Positions 19,716 through 31,000 of a stretch of DNA of 64,000 nucleotides are shown piece after piece (within the stretch, counting starts at the first letter, position 1; each line of letters opens with the position of its first letter). The notes beneath the pieces were generated by a model that saw only the letters and a list, made by a program, of their open reading frames with translations, had not been told where the DNA came from and did no database searches. Position numbers and translations under genes: made by a program. The stretch is from assembly GCA_946894095.1 (NCBI GenBank), contig OX335655.1, forward strand, positions 12,338,001 through 12,402,000, written 5' to 3'. This DNA comes from Incurvaria masculella. Lineage: Eukaryota; Arthropoda; Insecta; Lepidoptera; Incurvariidae.

Positions 19716-21028
19716 ATAAAGAAGAACACAGCAAACAGGGAACAATAAATAATCTGAAAGATTTTTTTAAAAGCAATGTGTCAATAATTACTAAAACTAA
19801 GATCATGAACTCTAGCTGGCCTGTTACCGTGTCTGACTTACTAAACATGTAGGTAAGTGTACATAAAATAAGTAACTCTATATATACCTTGCTCTGAGGT
19901 CGACGGAATTTTTCCAATCACCGATAAACACGTATTAGGGTTCACTCGGCCGGCAGGCTCCGGGTTAGTCGTGCAGGGCATTGCATGATGGCGCTGCGAC
20001 CCAGATACGGCAGCGCCACCGCTTACGGCTGAGTGCAGTAGGCCAGCGCAAATATGACACGCTTGGTCGTCGAATCGATCGACGCGTATCGAGCTCCAAG
20101 GAGCCACATCACCACCACTTTCAAAAGGAACCCCGCTTTCGACAACAATCACAACAATCGCTTATACTGATGGAAATACCAAAATATTTCTGTTGTGTCT
20201 GAGTGAGCCACGGTAGTTATATGTATCTTAAACTACTATAGCTGTTGGCGACGGCCAAACCAAACGTTGGTGCCGTATGTATTTTTATTTAATGATAATT
20301 TGTTATTAAGTACTAAAATATGTTTTTACTTCTCTTACGTTGTACTTTATTTCAATTGCAATCCCTTACTTTTATTTGTAATCACTTACTGGGCTTGTAA
20401 AGGCTGCAAAGAGAAATATATTTCCTAATCATGTAATAAATGAGATCATTTGAAAGATTAAAAATAATAGTGGGACTAAAACAAATCCTTGGGAGCCTCC
20501 ACACTTCAGGATCCAGTTTGATTAATGTTTTCAATTAAATGTTTAAACGTTTGATCAAGGTATATAAGGATTATATTTTTAAGATAGGTACGATCGGCGA
20601 ATTAAAGCTGTCATTAAATTGTTCTCCATTTGTGAGTATTACGCGAAAAGACACGGACTCCTATACAACATTAAAAAGACGTACATAGGTAGTTGTGTTA
20701 AGGTCTGGCAAGAGTCCGAGATGTCTTCGGTTTGTGTACCTGAATGGTGCTACAATTAGAAACGAAATGAAATAAAAAAAATTGCCCGTTTTTAACAAAA
20801 TAATGGCAAAGACGAACACATAATACCAAATGGCATTATCTACAAATATACCTTAGGGATATCCCCAAAGCATGTAAGATAGGTAGCAAAGAAAAGTAAC
20901 AGAGAATGTAATAAACTTAACTAATAAATAAATTTTATACACGGAACTAATTTAAACATATAGTAAAGGATATGTAAACATGATACATATTTAGATGGAT
21001 AATTAGAGTGATAGGTCACTTTTGTTAC
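19716..21028. other. Intronic stretch without recognised genes
   Basis: 19880-20160 is less AT-rich and may be further LINE debris downstream of the RT fragment, but no motif can be named. Confidence 0.35.
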
Positions 21029-21345
21029 CTGGCCCACGTCGTCACAGGCTACGTGAAAGATGACACCGGGGAGAGAGAGGCGATCGATCTCAGTCAAAGC
21101 CAACATACTGGCCTGGAAGGTTTGCGTTGTGTTCGGAGGAGGTAAACGTGACGTCACTCGAAAGCTTGTCAGTCGCTCTACACCGGACAACTTTGGACGA
21201 ATTATGCAGCACATGCAAACAATCACGTTTCCTATTACTTCTGTGAGACAGTTTGGGTCCAATACAACATCGCATTTCGAGTAGTTGTGCAGCCCCTCAG
21301 ATATGTTTGCCAAAAAGCGGCTAGTGCATAGACGATTTCTATGCG
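21029..21345 (-). CDS. Candidate antisense internal exon of an unrecognised protein
   Basis: A 149-codon open frame (20921-21370) lies on the minus strand within the second visible Beat intron. Its most protein-like part is bracketed by a plausible acceptor (ACGGTGCAG) and a donor (GGCCAG then GTAACA), giving 105 whole codons plus two leading bases. Segments such as SEGLHNYSKCDVVLDPNCL, ERLTSFRVTSRLPPPNTTQ and LPGVIFHVACDDVGQ look coding in composition, with several cysteines and sequons. The segment is less AT-rich than its surroundings. I do not recognise the family, no adjoining exons were found, and it may be a remnant of a transposon or a chance ORF. Confidence 0.25.
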
Positions 21346-23410
21346 CTGCACCGTAAAACGAATGTGACAAATTACGAAAGACTTTAGTCGTTGGTACAGC
21401 AACATATATAAGAAGTACACTTATACAGCTGTATTCAGCAGGCAGATTAACTTTAATCCGCCGAACTGAACCGGTTTTTGTATTGTTAGTCCGCTGCTAA
21501 TCTCGTACTAAGTTTTGACAGGTTCTCTCTGAATACGACTGTTAATGTTTTGGAGCCTTCAAATCATCCCTGGTAATATTTAAATGACCTCAATACTGCT
21601 ATTGTGAAATGATAAAAATATTAAATATTTCTGGTTTGCTGTCGATTAGTCGATTTACTAAACATCTTTTTTCGTACATTTTAACATGATAAATAATAAA
21701 ACACACTAATATGAGTAGATAATCTCTCTGAGTAGAATATCTGATTGATCAAATTTACTTCGTTGACTGGCGATAGTAATTCGTATATATACCGCGCGTC
21801 GGCTAAACCCTCACTAAAATTCTACGATTGCTCTCAGCTTTTAATCGACTACGCCAAGAGCAGTGTAATAGTATTTTAACCGAGCCGTTTTAAATTACGA
21901 TTGGATGCCACCTGTGGAGCGCCAGACTTATACGGCCATTACGCAGCCCTTGTTCGGATCGACAGACTGTACGTATTTATAATTCAACCTGGCACGAAAC
22001 ACGCCATCCCGAACGCGGCTGAGCTAAGCGCGCTCATCCAATATTTACAGAACTGATGCAACCGAGTCATGAATTAATGTAATATCATGCCCGAGCAGCA
22101 AGCGTTCGTGCGGTTTTTCTACCGTCTTTGTGTTCCCAGTTTACGACTCTCGCGTGTTTTTGTCAGCCATCTTGTGAATTTCCTGCGCGGTTTATCTCCG
22201 GTCGGGTCTTGGCAGCGTGTTTACTGTTTCTACGCTGCTGGAGCTGAGGAGCTGCCATGTTGGAGCGAAATGGAAATGTTTTTTGTGCGGTTGTGCTTTC
22301 GAAACCTTGTTAATATATTTTAGTGCGATGCGTTCAAAATTTGGTTGCACGCTTAGCGTTTGATATAAATATATACAGTTTTGAAATGAACGCACTTGAT
22401 TGCTCTGGAAACTAGGATATACATAAATGGAAAAGGCGACACAGAAGGCTGTTAGCAGCACAGAACAATTAGGGACATATTCCGTGGTTAGCAGGATCTA
22501 AATAATATAGGTTGCGATTCCACCTTGCACCTTACCCAGTTGGTTATTCGCAAGAATAACTACATATTATAAAACAATTCGCAAGAAAACAATTACCATC
22601 TGATACCATAATAGATATCCAAGAGAAATATTCCGATACATAAGTCGATATTAGAAGAATGGTCTCAATACATTATCACTTTCAATAATTATTATAAAAT
22701 CTTACTGTCATTATATATATATATGTCTTTCAGTCCCTACTGATTTTCTGTCCTCTTAATATTGAATACCACTCACCTGTTGTATTTAAAGATAGTTAAG
22801 TTCTTCCCGTCAATATTAGGCTATTTAATTTTGAGAAGTTGGTAAAACCAAACTGTTTTTAATTTGGACTATTACGCAGGCCGAGCCAGCCACTGTTCAC
22901 TTATATAATCTGTTCAATTAGGTTCATAACACAATCATTGAAGTCATAGTGCCTTGGCGTAGTTTCAATACGCGAAATCAGCGCCATCTGGTAGTTGACA
23001 GCACTTTGTCGATTCAAATCTGATCGAGAAAATCGATGACTGATGTAATTGTCTGGATAGCTTTATCAGAGAGCATTGTACATGTAATCAAAATGTCGCA
23101 GAATTCGAATCCTGTTTCAAATGATAGCACAGATCAACAATTTTCGGATTTATTTCAAAATCTGAATACAATGCTTCAATAAAGATGTCGTGGTATTGTA
23201 TTGTATTGTTAATTCATAATCCATAGACAGTACACTGCACTCTTAACTGCACTCGGATTTGTCATATTTTAGCGATGGCCAGTTCAGCAAAACAAAACGC
23301 AGCGAAGAAGAACTGGAAAGAAACTCCGCTTTTTTTTTTCAACGTCCACTTAGTTTAAGTTTACAAAAGTGTTTGTCAATTTTTTTTAACAAAAACGCAG
23401 ATAAAACACT
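21346..23410. other. Intronic stretch without recognised genes
   Basis: Contains a TATATATA block at about 21784 and moderately GC-rich DNA at 21900-22270. The dinucleotide run ATATATATATATAT lies near 22711. No coding exon or RNA gene seen. Confidence 0.35.
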
Positions 23411-23560
23411 AATATGAATACACAAAATTTACAATCCATGCCGTATGCAACAGTTCATGACAAATATCATTTTATTTGCAAAGACAATCCCCTCCAATTG
23501 GAGCAGGCCAGTCCCCACAAACAGCACCCGTTCACGAGCATCACGCCGGGCAGCCACTAC
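23411..23560 (+). repeat. Dispersed repeat shared (inverted) with 44683-44850
   Basis: GCCGTATGCAACAGTTCATG, ACAAATATCATTTTATTTGC, CAATTGGAGCAGGCCAGTCC, CCACAAACAGCACCCGTTCA, CGAGCATCACGCCGGG match the reverse complement of 44683-44850. The frame reading QASPHKQHPFTSITPG is open in both copies. GTAGCATCCATTCACGACCA at about 23720 is a third, degraded piece. Confidence 0.8.
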
Positions 23561-23812
23561 CCCTTTCATCCATATTTTAGGGAAAGAGATTACCCGAGCC
23601 AAGCGTCACCGTAATCAAGGACCTTAAAGCGATGCACTGCTCCAGTGCCAACACAGCACTGTGTTGCCACTGGATAGTTATAGTGAATAACTCCACATTA
23701 TAGAACCAGATTTCCCAGAAGTAGCATCCATTCACGACCATGTGACCAGCTCGTCACCCTCTTCTTTGAGCACACGTCCCAGACCTCATGAAAGTTCTTG
23801 GCCCTTGCACAG

Positions 23813-23949
23813 CCCTCCTGGAGAAGGACCCGGTGATCATGGGCCTGCCGCTGCACAGCGTGCTGCCCGGTGATGAGTTGATGCTCAACTGCACGTCGGA
23901 CCCATCGCTGCCGGCCGCTGACATCGTCTGGTTCGTCGACGGCGAACAG
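23813..23949 (+). CDS. beat: Beat-family gene, exon 3 (linker and Ig domain 2, N-terminal half)
   Basis: The acceptor CCCTTGCACAG is followed by CC, which completes GCC with the last base of the previous exon. After 45 codons it ends at GAACAG before GTGAAA, in phase 0. It starts with LLEKDPVIMG, matching the conserved linker of Beat proteins (DP-x-I-x-G). It continues with GDELMLNCTSDPS, giving the B-strand cysteine of Ig domain 2, and ADIVWFVDGEQ, giving the C-strand tryptophan. NCT is an N-glycosylation sequon. The intron before it is about 12.7 kb and holds most of the SINEs and the RT fragment. The intron after it is only 435 bp and contains a decoy copy of exon 4. Confidence 0.88.
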
Positions 23950-24131
23950 GTGAAAGTTCGTACTTCCAGCCGCTACATACTCTCGTTAGGGCCTTGCTTG
24001 TCAATGATGAATATCTTTCATAAACCCGGCTTGTAAGCAACAATAGGTATAAACAATTATTAAATGTTATTTAACTAGGTGTTATCCTATTTTTTCTTGT
24101 AAGCATGAAGATCTCCATAGGGATGCTGAAC

Positions 24132-24435
24132 GGCTTGCACACAAGTTAACACGCTGACACTAGGTACATGCAAAGCTGCGGCAGTTGAGTTGAACTACAA
24201 AGCATGTGTAAAAACTTGTGTGTCGGCTACAGCTGGACGCGTGGCAGCCGAGCCGCACGGAGATGTCCAAAGTGGGCACGTACGGCTTGCACACAACTTA
24301 ACACGCTGACACTACTTATATGCAAAGCTGCTGCAGTTGAGCTGCACTAAAAAGCATGTGTAAAAACTTGTGTGTCGGCTACAGGTGGACGCATGGCAGC
24401 CGAGCCGCACGGAGACGTCCGAAGCGGACACGTAC
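24132..24435 (+). repeat. 152-bp direct tandem repeat spanning an intron end and the start of exon 4
   Basis: The block beginning GGCTTGCACACAA at 24132 recurs at 24284, and its next boundary (GGCTTGCGGACG) is at 24436, inside exon 4, giving an exact 152-bp spacing twice. Each unit carries AGCATGTGTAAAAACTTGTG, TGTCGGCTACAG (the 3' splice site) and the first about 50 bases of exon 4. Divergence is modest, so the duplication is younger than the exon array at 7254. Confidence 0.9.
24233..24301 (+). pseudogene. Decoy copy of the start of Beat exon 4
   Basis: Follows its own TGTCGGCTACAG acceptor. In the same phase as exon 4 it reads LDAWQPSRTEMSKVGTYG, then HTT and a TAA stop. If this acceptor were used after exon 3, the protein would be truncated before the second cysteine of Ig domain 2. 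Confidence 0.85.
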
Positions 24436-24616
24436 GGCTTGCGGACGAGTTGGCGCGCGTTGCCGCTGCGCCTGGGCGAGGCGGCGGCGGCGCGCGGTCA
24501 CGTGGCGCTGCGCTGCGACGCGACGCTCAAGCTCCAGCCGCCGCACACCAGGAGTCGCAGCGCTCAAGTGACGGTGGCGCGAACTCCGCCACACCTATCC
24601 AAGTACACTTCTAATG
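24385..24616 (+). CDS. beat: Beat-family gene, exon 4 (Ig domain 2, C-terminal half)
   Basis: Acceptor GTCGGCTACAG, phase 0 start at GTG GAC GCA, 77 codons plus one base, donor GGTGAGC. The translation includes LRTSWRALPLRLGEAAAARG, the variable DE region, then GHVALRCDATLKLQ, whose cysteine closes the Ig2 disulfide as in other Beats. After that comes a hydrophilic stalk (TRSRSAQVTVARTPPHLSKY). The exon is extremely GC-rich, with runs of GCG codons, unlike the flanking introns. Reading through the donor gives 18 more residues and a stop at 24673-24675, a possible alternative C-terminus. The first 50 or so bases, with the acceptor, are duplicated 152 bp upstream. Confidence 0.87.
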
Positions 24617-24742
24617 GTGAGCCTAGCCCCTCCTCTAATGGCTTTGCATCTCCTCGCCTTCATGATCAATGTTAAACCCAGGTAGCACAAATTGGTGACT
24701 CCGACGTCATCTGAAGGTCTTTGTGGACGAAAATGACATCTA

Positions 24743-24972
24743 AAAACCGGCCAAGTGCGAGTCGGACTACCATCGTACAAGATTTACAAAACAATCACAT
24801 TTTTTGTATATATTTTTTTATTTTTTTTATTTCGCCGCTATAACAAAAAATAGGTAATCATACACAGTCTGAACATTTCAGCTGCCTACCTATTACGGTT
24901 CATTACATACAGCCCTGTGACGGACGGACGGATGGACGGACGATTTCACCCTTTGGCTACGGAACCCGAAAA
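24743..24972 (-). repeat. CCGGCCAAG-family repeat, minus strand
   Basis: AAACCGGCCAAGTGCGAGTC, GGACTACCATCGTACAAGAT, ATTTCGCCGCTATAACAAAA, GCTGCCTACCTATTACGGTT, ACGGACGGACGGATGGACGG, TTCACCCTTTGGCTACGGAA. Complete from end to end, 130 bp past Beat exon 4. Confidence 0.9.
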
Positions 24973-25657
24973 AGTAATGTCGTACAATCCCATCAAACGA
25001 CGTTCTAATGATACAGTTTCACGACGTCTCTCATCTTACCACACACGGACTTTAAATTACTAATCAATAACGTATTTTCTTGGTCACAAAATTACAATTT
25101 AACGGACGGACCTAAAATTGACCTTAAAATTACGTTGATTTGTGGGAAAACAAGGATATTTTATGGCCGCACCTTGAGATGAAGTCACTTAAACGTTGTA
25201 TGCGGATTACTGTAGAACTGACCGAAATTTTTCATTTATGGAATCGGAAATTTTTGGACAATTTTTGGATTGGGACAATTGGGAGCAGTTTCAAAATACC
25301 TAAAAATCACTTGCAAATGACGTATGATGTCTTGTGATATCTGGGAACCCGCACCATTCACGGCAGGTGTACACATTCATGGAAAGGTAGAGATTTGGCT
25401 CCCGTTCACTCTAGAAAATGCGTAATTGGCAATGCCTAACATTTGTAGCCTTACAGATCCGTCCGATGATGGAATTGCGTATAACCTATGGGACACATTA
25501 ACCCAGCGACTGATCTGCTCTCGAATTCATGCTGACACTGACGCTCACGGGTGCAGTCGCAAAAACATAAATAGTCGTAACTAGACCCAAGACTTATGAA
25601 AAGTAGTGTCAAAAGTGATATTTAGTCCATACAAAATGTATCAAAGTGACTTACCCC
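24973..25657. other. Intronic stretch
   Basis: No gene recognised. TAAATAGTCGTAACTAGACC and ACAAAATGTATCAAAGTGAC at 25570-25655 also occur next to the hairpin at 41293. Confidence 0.4.
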
Positions 25658-25768
25658 CGTTTTTACCACCTCCAGCTCACTCAAATCCGATAGTTAACAT
25701 TCGGTTACATTGCATATTTGTACGGTGTAACCGAAAGGTAACTTTGGGAGGTGGTAAAACCGAGCGAT
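25658..25768. repeat. Hairpin MITE, copy 1
   Basis: Outer arms GTTTTTACCACCTCC and GGGAGGTGGTAAAAC. Inner perfect stem TTCGGTTACA / TGTAACCGAA around a 16-base loop. A second, inverted and more degraded copy lies at 40896-41010. Confidence 0.8.
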
Positions 25769-26884
25769 AATAAAGTAATAATTTTTCATTCGATTCAGTT
25801 TCTTTTACGACTATATTTCCGCCCTTGAATGATATCCATGCATTTTCTATAGGTAAATTCTAAGCCACAAAAGAACTATTCAATATTTCTAACTTGCTCT
25901 CAAGGTACCATACCGGCTTCAAGGTGGATTATAATATCGGGAGCAAGTCGTGAATTATGGTATTGTTCAATTCGTTTCCGCAATTTACTCTCTGGTCCTT
26001 ACAAAAAACGACTTGCCCATTCTTAAAAAGGCATTACAGTAGCGGTGCCTATTCATCAAATCAAGATTTCCAAACTTTCGCTCGCAGTCCAAAACTCTGC
26101 GACAAAAACCTTAAACCTCCCACTTAGGGCAGGACGGAGGCGCTTCGCGGTCGATTTCCTCAGTAGGGGCTCCAGTGTAAATAAGTATGGAGGCTGCGAC
26201 GGAGGAACAATGAGGAAACTCACTGGAAACTTTCCACCTAAATCGCTTTGTAAGAGCTCCGAAATACTTACTATGTGTTTGTTTGTTATTTAGTTACGGC
26301 GCTGTGGTTGACTGAAGTTTTGACGTGGCAATGTCGGTATATATGCTGTTAAATAGCGACCTTTAGGAATATCAATATGTTTTACTTTTATGTAATGCTA
26401 GCTTATCGTGCTGCATTTCCAAGCAGGCTAGGTGGTATTGCCGTATAATTCTATGGGAATCCGGAGGCGCGTCGTATGCCACACAGTCGAAAAATTGTTT
26501 GATATTGCATACTTTTTCTAATTATAGACTAGGAGGTCGCGACAAAAATGGTAACGATAACGTAAATGGCTGATACTGGGTTCACAGGATAAAGACCAAC
26601 CCTATAAAGCTAAATGTGTCAGTCTGCCTGTGCCAAGTGGTTGCGTTACGTTGATAAGGCGCCTGAAAAAGTAGTTATGTTGACAAAAAATATATATGAT
26701 AAGGTAAATGGCTGCGAATAACGATGCATGAAAGTATCAGTACATACTTGCTTAGCAATACCAAAACTGAACAAATCTCTGTTTCCGTTTCAGAGTTATA
26801 GGCGATTTAGGTTACACATATAACTTTAGGTATATGTAAGTATTTAATTCAAAAACTGACTGGTTATTGTTGTATAATTAATAG
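25769..26884. other. Intronic stretch with one shared block
   Basis: GTATAATTCTATGGGAATCC and CGTCGTATGCCACACAGTCG at 26430-26495 recur at 48608-48672, so it is part of an unclassified repeat. No exon seen. Confidence 0.45.
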
Positions 26885-27085
26885 GTATTAATGTTTCGAG
26901 ACCATCAGTATATTCATCAGCAGGTACATACCAACATTTATTTTATGTAACCAATCTACATAATGCAACCATTTGGTACAGTCAGGCCGACATATTTAGC
27001 ATCAGAGGGTTGGTCTCTAACACGTGAACCCAGATTCAGCCATTTACCTTATCGTGACCAAAAATGTTGTGACCTCCCGGAATAT
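26885..27085 (+). repeat. Dispersed repeat shared with 47525-47720
   Basis: TATTCATCAGCAGGTACATA, GAGGGTTGGTCTCTAACACG, TGAACCCAGATTCAGCCATT, TACCTTATCGTGACCAAAAA, TGTTGTGACCTCC all recur in order at 47525-47720. Non-coding, family unknown. Confidence 0.8.
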
Positions 27086-27154
27086 TAATGTCGTCAGTAA
27101 GTTTTTACAATCAATAGACCTGGATCTCGGGAAATGCTCGGCAAATGTAGAAAC

Positions 27155-27415
27155 GGCAAACGGAACCCTATTACTAAGCCTCCACTGTCCGCCCGGCCTT
27201 CTGTCACAGGGTAATTAATAGGTAGACATCTGAAATTTTTAGAGAGCTTGTATTTCCGTTGTCGCTATAACGATAAACAGTAAACATACAAAACAAATAA
27301 AAAGTAAAGAGTGGCCCGCTTTTAAAGAAAAGTGATTTTTTGGGTCAAATCTTGTATAATGGTACGGAACCGTGCGTGTGCGAGTCCGACTCACACTTGG
27401 CCGGTTTTAAAAACA
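27155..27415 (+). repeat. CCGGCCAAG-family repeat just before the last Beat exon
   Basis: AACGGAACCCTATTACTAAG, CTGTCCGCCCGGCCTTCTGT, TGTCGCTATAACGATAAAC, GATTTTTTGGGTCAAATCTT, GGTACGGAACCGTGCGTGTG, CGAGTCCGACTCACACTTGG. The left terminus is truncated. It ends about 50 bp before the acceptor at 27461. Confidence 0.88.
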
Positions 27416-27461
27416 GTTATTTTAACAGTAACAATATTTTAAATGTTTTCCTTATTTTCAG

Positions 27462-27568
27462 GTACGCCCACCCCCTCAAGTGGCAGCTTAGCCTTCGTCG
27501 TAGTAGTGTGGACAATCCGTGCGTTCTGTAAAGCGAGTGCCTTCAGCGAACCTCCCAGGAAACTGTGA
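27462..27568 (+). CDS. beat: Beat-family gene, probable terminal coding exon
   Basis: The acceptor CTTATTTTCAG is followed by GT, which completes GGT with the last base of exon 4. The frame then runs 34 codons to TGA at 27566-27568. It encodes TPTPSSGSLAFVVVVWTIRA and a short tail ending EPPRKL. The tract around LAFVVVVW is hydrophobic and preceded by a Ser/Thr/Pro stalk, which suits a C-terminal membrane anchor or GPI-type signal, as suggested for several Beats. It is short (about 9-11 residues), so secretion cannot be excluded. The phase match and strong acceptor support it; the tail itself is poorly conserved in the family, so confidence is lower than for the Ig exons. Confidence 0.65.
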
Positions 27569-27830
27569 AGTGATTGTGGACTTTGGAGGGGACTCATCTC
27601 CTGAACTATTAAATTAAATGTGTACCGGCAGGCACTCCACTGGCAGAATCTAATTGGTCACCATCAGACATCGCTGCTAACTTAGATAGATAATATCCTA
27701 ACCAATCTTTAAAGGTCAAAAGGAAGTTGTTGCGATTTTTTATTTGTTCAAATTGTGACGTAAAAATCTGAAAAAAACCTATTTCTTATAAAATTATCCG
27801 CTAAAATAAATGCATTTCCATTCACCAAAC
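27569..27830 (+). other. Probable 3' UTR of the Beat-family gene
   Basis: Non-coding sequence directly after the TGA. ATTAAA at about 27607 and AAATAAA at about 27804 are possible polyadenylation signals. The true end cannot be fixed from sequence alone. Confidence 0.35.
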
Positions 27831-27857
27831 ATAATTTCTAATCTAATTGTATGCTAT

Positions 27858-28097
27858 CAACTGTTCCAATTAACTTGATATTTGGTATCAAATAAAAAGG
27901 CAAAAAATATCTGTATCCCCACTAAGTAAAGAAAATGTTGTTAGAAGTTTTCTTTTTGATGTCATTTTGTGCCGTCACATTGACTGCCATCACTCTGTTT
28001 GATTTTATTAACACAACAAAAACGTGCGTTTGCTAATAATAAATAATATTCTTTACTAGATATCTGATACCAAATATTAAGGAAATTGGAACAGTTG
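27858..28097. repeat. 240-bp element with about 32-bp imperfect inverted ends
   Basis: CAACTGTTCCAATTAACTTG, ATATTTGGTATCA at the left against CAACTGTTCCAATTTCCTTA, ATATTTGGTATCA read inward from the right. GATACCAAATAT and GCGAAATTTTCTGACGCTTA at 30085-30165 show a related fragment. Confidence 0.75.
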
Positions 28098-31000
28098 TTT
28101 ACAAATGATCAGTTAATTGCGTTTGTATCGGGAACGCAATTTTCTGACGCTTAGGCTACCATAAGAAATAAATGTACCCTGCACGTATCGCCAGAGCACC
28201 AAAACAGTAACGAGTTTGATCGAAGTAGCATCACTCCAACTTGCACCTCATTACAATGGGACGGAAGCCTTTAGTCTTGAGTCTTACATCAAATGAAAAT
28301 AACGATTGACTCGCGTTTTGAATAGTGGGTATTGTATTCACTTTCCTCACGCTATATTTTGATTCAGTTTTTCAGGTTTTTTCAGTGCCCGTCTGTGGCC
28401 TCGTTGCATCTGCAAATTAACCTCGGACTGACTCAGACTAGGGCCTTCGGTCTATCCCTGCGAATTTCATCTAAATATTTCGGATTATTCCATATCAACC
28501 ATTTTTAAATGTCGACCTAGGTTGTCGACTCGCCAGTGGAGCGCCAGCCTTAGATAATGTATTGTGCTCGAGTGGACATGAAGAGGTCTCGAGTTGGCCG
28601 GTCGCTCAGCAGAGCCCGCTGAGTATATAAATGGACGATCGTTCTCTTACTCGATTCATTGGTGTTGTACGGACGGTAAAGAAATATGATTCACCAGCTC
28701 CACTCTCCGAGGCAAACATCTCGACGGGCCGGCCCATTGTAGTCTCGAAAAAGTGCGGAATCAATTTGTTTTGAATGGGATTTCGCTATGGAGTGGTATT
28801 TGTGGGCACTTTAATTATTCTTTGCTAAAGGGAATTTTCGAAGCATTCTTTATTTGTTAGACGTTATTTAATAGAAATCGTGCTTTCTAAGATAACGTCT
28901 TGATTAACTTTTTTATGTATACATTTTCCATTTGAGTTTTATTTTGATACCCTGAATTAATTATCAAACTTGGGTTTCGACATCGTTTAAGTTTTGTTTA
29001 GTATATTTAAAGAATCCAAGACTAATTGCGTGATTTTTTTTAAGAGCGTAAGTAAAAAAACATTCAATTATAACACTCACCGCGGTTGTTACTAATGTTT
29101 TAAAATATGCATAATAATAAAATAAAAAACATTTTAACAAATAGAATAAGAGCGTCAAAGATTCACCATTGTGGTTTTAAAATATAGCTAGACCTTAAAT
29201 TATTCTGTAATATTTTTGAAATGGCTAAATGAGTTACTGATCTTATAGAAGTACAATCAGGTATGGTCACGCCGTTCATATTATGGTATAGCAAAAAGTA
29301 ATTAAAAAAACCCATTCAAGGCAGAAACAGCCATAACAGGAAAATCACAAGACCACTTATCATTGTTGGATCAATATGCCAAAAATCGACAAAAGGTTCA
29401 ATTACATAGGTTTTAGCTGCATAATTATTGTACATCCATCCACGGAAACGCTTAAAAGTGGTAAAATGGTGTTTCATCACATTTTCAGCTTCAATGAAAC
29501 GATTAAGGGAATGTTTCGTTGTACATTAATTCAATTTATTAATGGCACAGTGTTTTGTATCTACGTAAGTGCACTGCGTGTTTTGCGACCTTCTACCTAC
29601 GTATTTACAGCATTCAATCTCATAGTGTGAGTGATATCTGTGTGAGTCTGATTTTGTTATTAGGAAAAACAAGTGATATAAAACCAATGAGCACGCGAAC
29701 CGTTCTTAGCCAATATAATGTGAAACGGTTTTGTTGAATAATTGCTGAAGGTTGCACAAATTAACTTGTAAACAAACGGCAGTACGTTTATTTGTGAATG
29801 CTTATATTTTAGACGATTTGCAGCATTTTGCAGCCGGATTTATTTCAACTGTGTTGGATAGAACACACGTAGTTTACTAATTACTTGAAAACCATGGTTG
29901 CAATTGCTTTCATATTTGACATATAATATCAGGAATTAAATATCTGTGCCTGCTCGTTTTTTTAAACCTAATGAAATCAAAATAAATTTTCATCCAAAAT
30001 TTATTTTCTCTCTGGTTTTATAGAGCAAACATTAAAAAAAACCTTAAGAAACAGACATTTAAAGCCTGATACGACTATTAGATACCAAATATCAAATACA
30101 TTTGATGGATTGATTAGTTAAATTATTAGTCAACTATGAATGGGGAGCGAAATTTTCTGACGCTTACGGACGGATTTGTTTACTTATATTTAATTTGTAG
30201 ATAAAACCTTTTTTAATAGTACATGTATTTGTTGCAAACGTGTTTTTCTGTTATTTGGTATCCTACTTATCTTAGAATGTGAGTTAAGCAAAAATTTGCA
30301 ACGATCTTTTTACGATATTTTGTATCAATTCCTCACCTAAAACGCCTTCGTGATGCAATCGGTTTTAAGATCTAAGAAAGTTAATTTTGCAATGTGCCAA
30401 AATATAAAATTTAAATTATGTTAATAAACATTGTAAATATTATGAGAAATATATGGAATAGGCTGTAATTAAATAAACATTTTAATATTTGTTTTTCGTG
30501 ATACGAATACCACTCGGGGTGATCGTTACTTTGATATATTTTAAGGACAAAATTCCATTAATCAGAAAATCATTTTATAGCAAAGTATAAATGTAAATTT
30601 TTACGTTAATATATCAACGTGACGATCGTTTTGAGTTTAGTGTCCACATATTAAATGTTGTCAATTTAAAGCACTATTAATAATATACGTATTTGTGTAC
30701 AGATTAAAAATGTCAATGTACAATATTAAATTGAAAACAATATACACGTTTGTTCTTACTAACCCTCAAAAATTCAAAATTAATTACAGTCATTTACTTT
30801 CACCTCGTTACACTTAAAAAAAGAGTTTGACTTTTTCTGTGACAACAAGCTATTTTGGTTATGTTAGGTCAAATGCATTGGATAATTCAACAAATCAAAT
30901 GCAGGAAAAAAAGCGAATTCTTTATATTGATTTATTTTTAATTTCGGAAATCTAGATCCAAAGTTTGAGGCCCGTACATCGACTCCCTAATTCTGATGAC

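Noticed and set aside
21780..21815. TATATATA followed by CTCACT as a promoter
   Set aside because: Spacing to a good initiator is poor and the stretch is deep within the Beat intron without other support.
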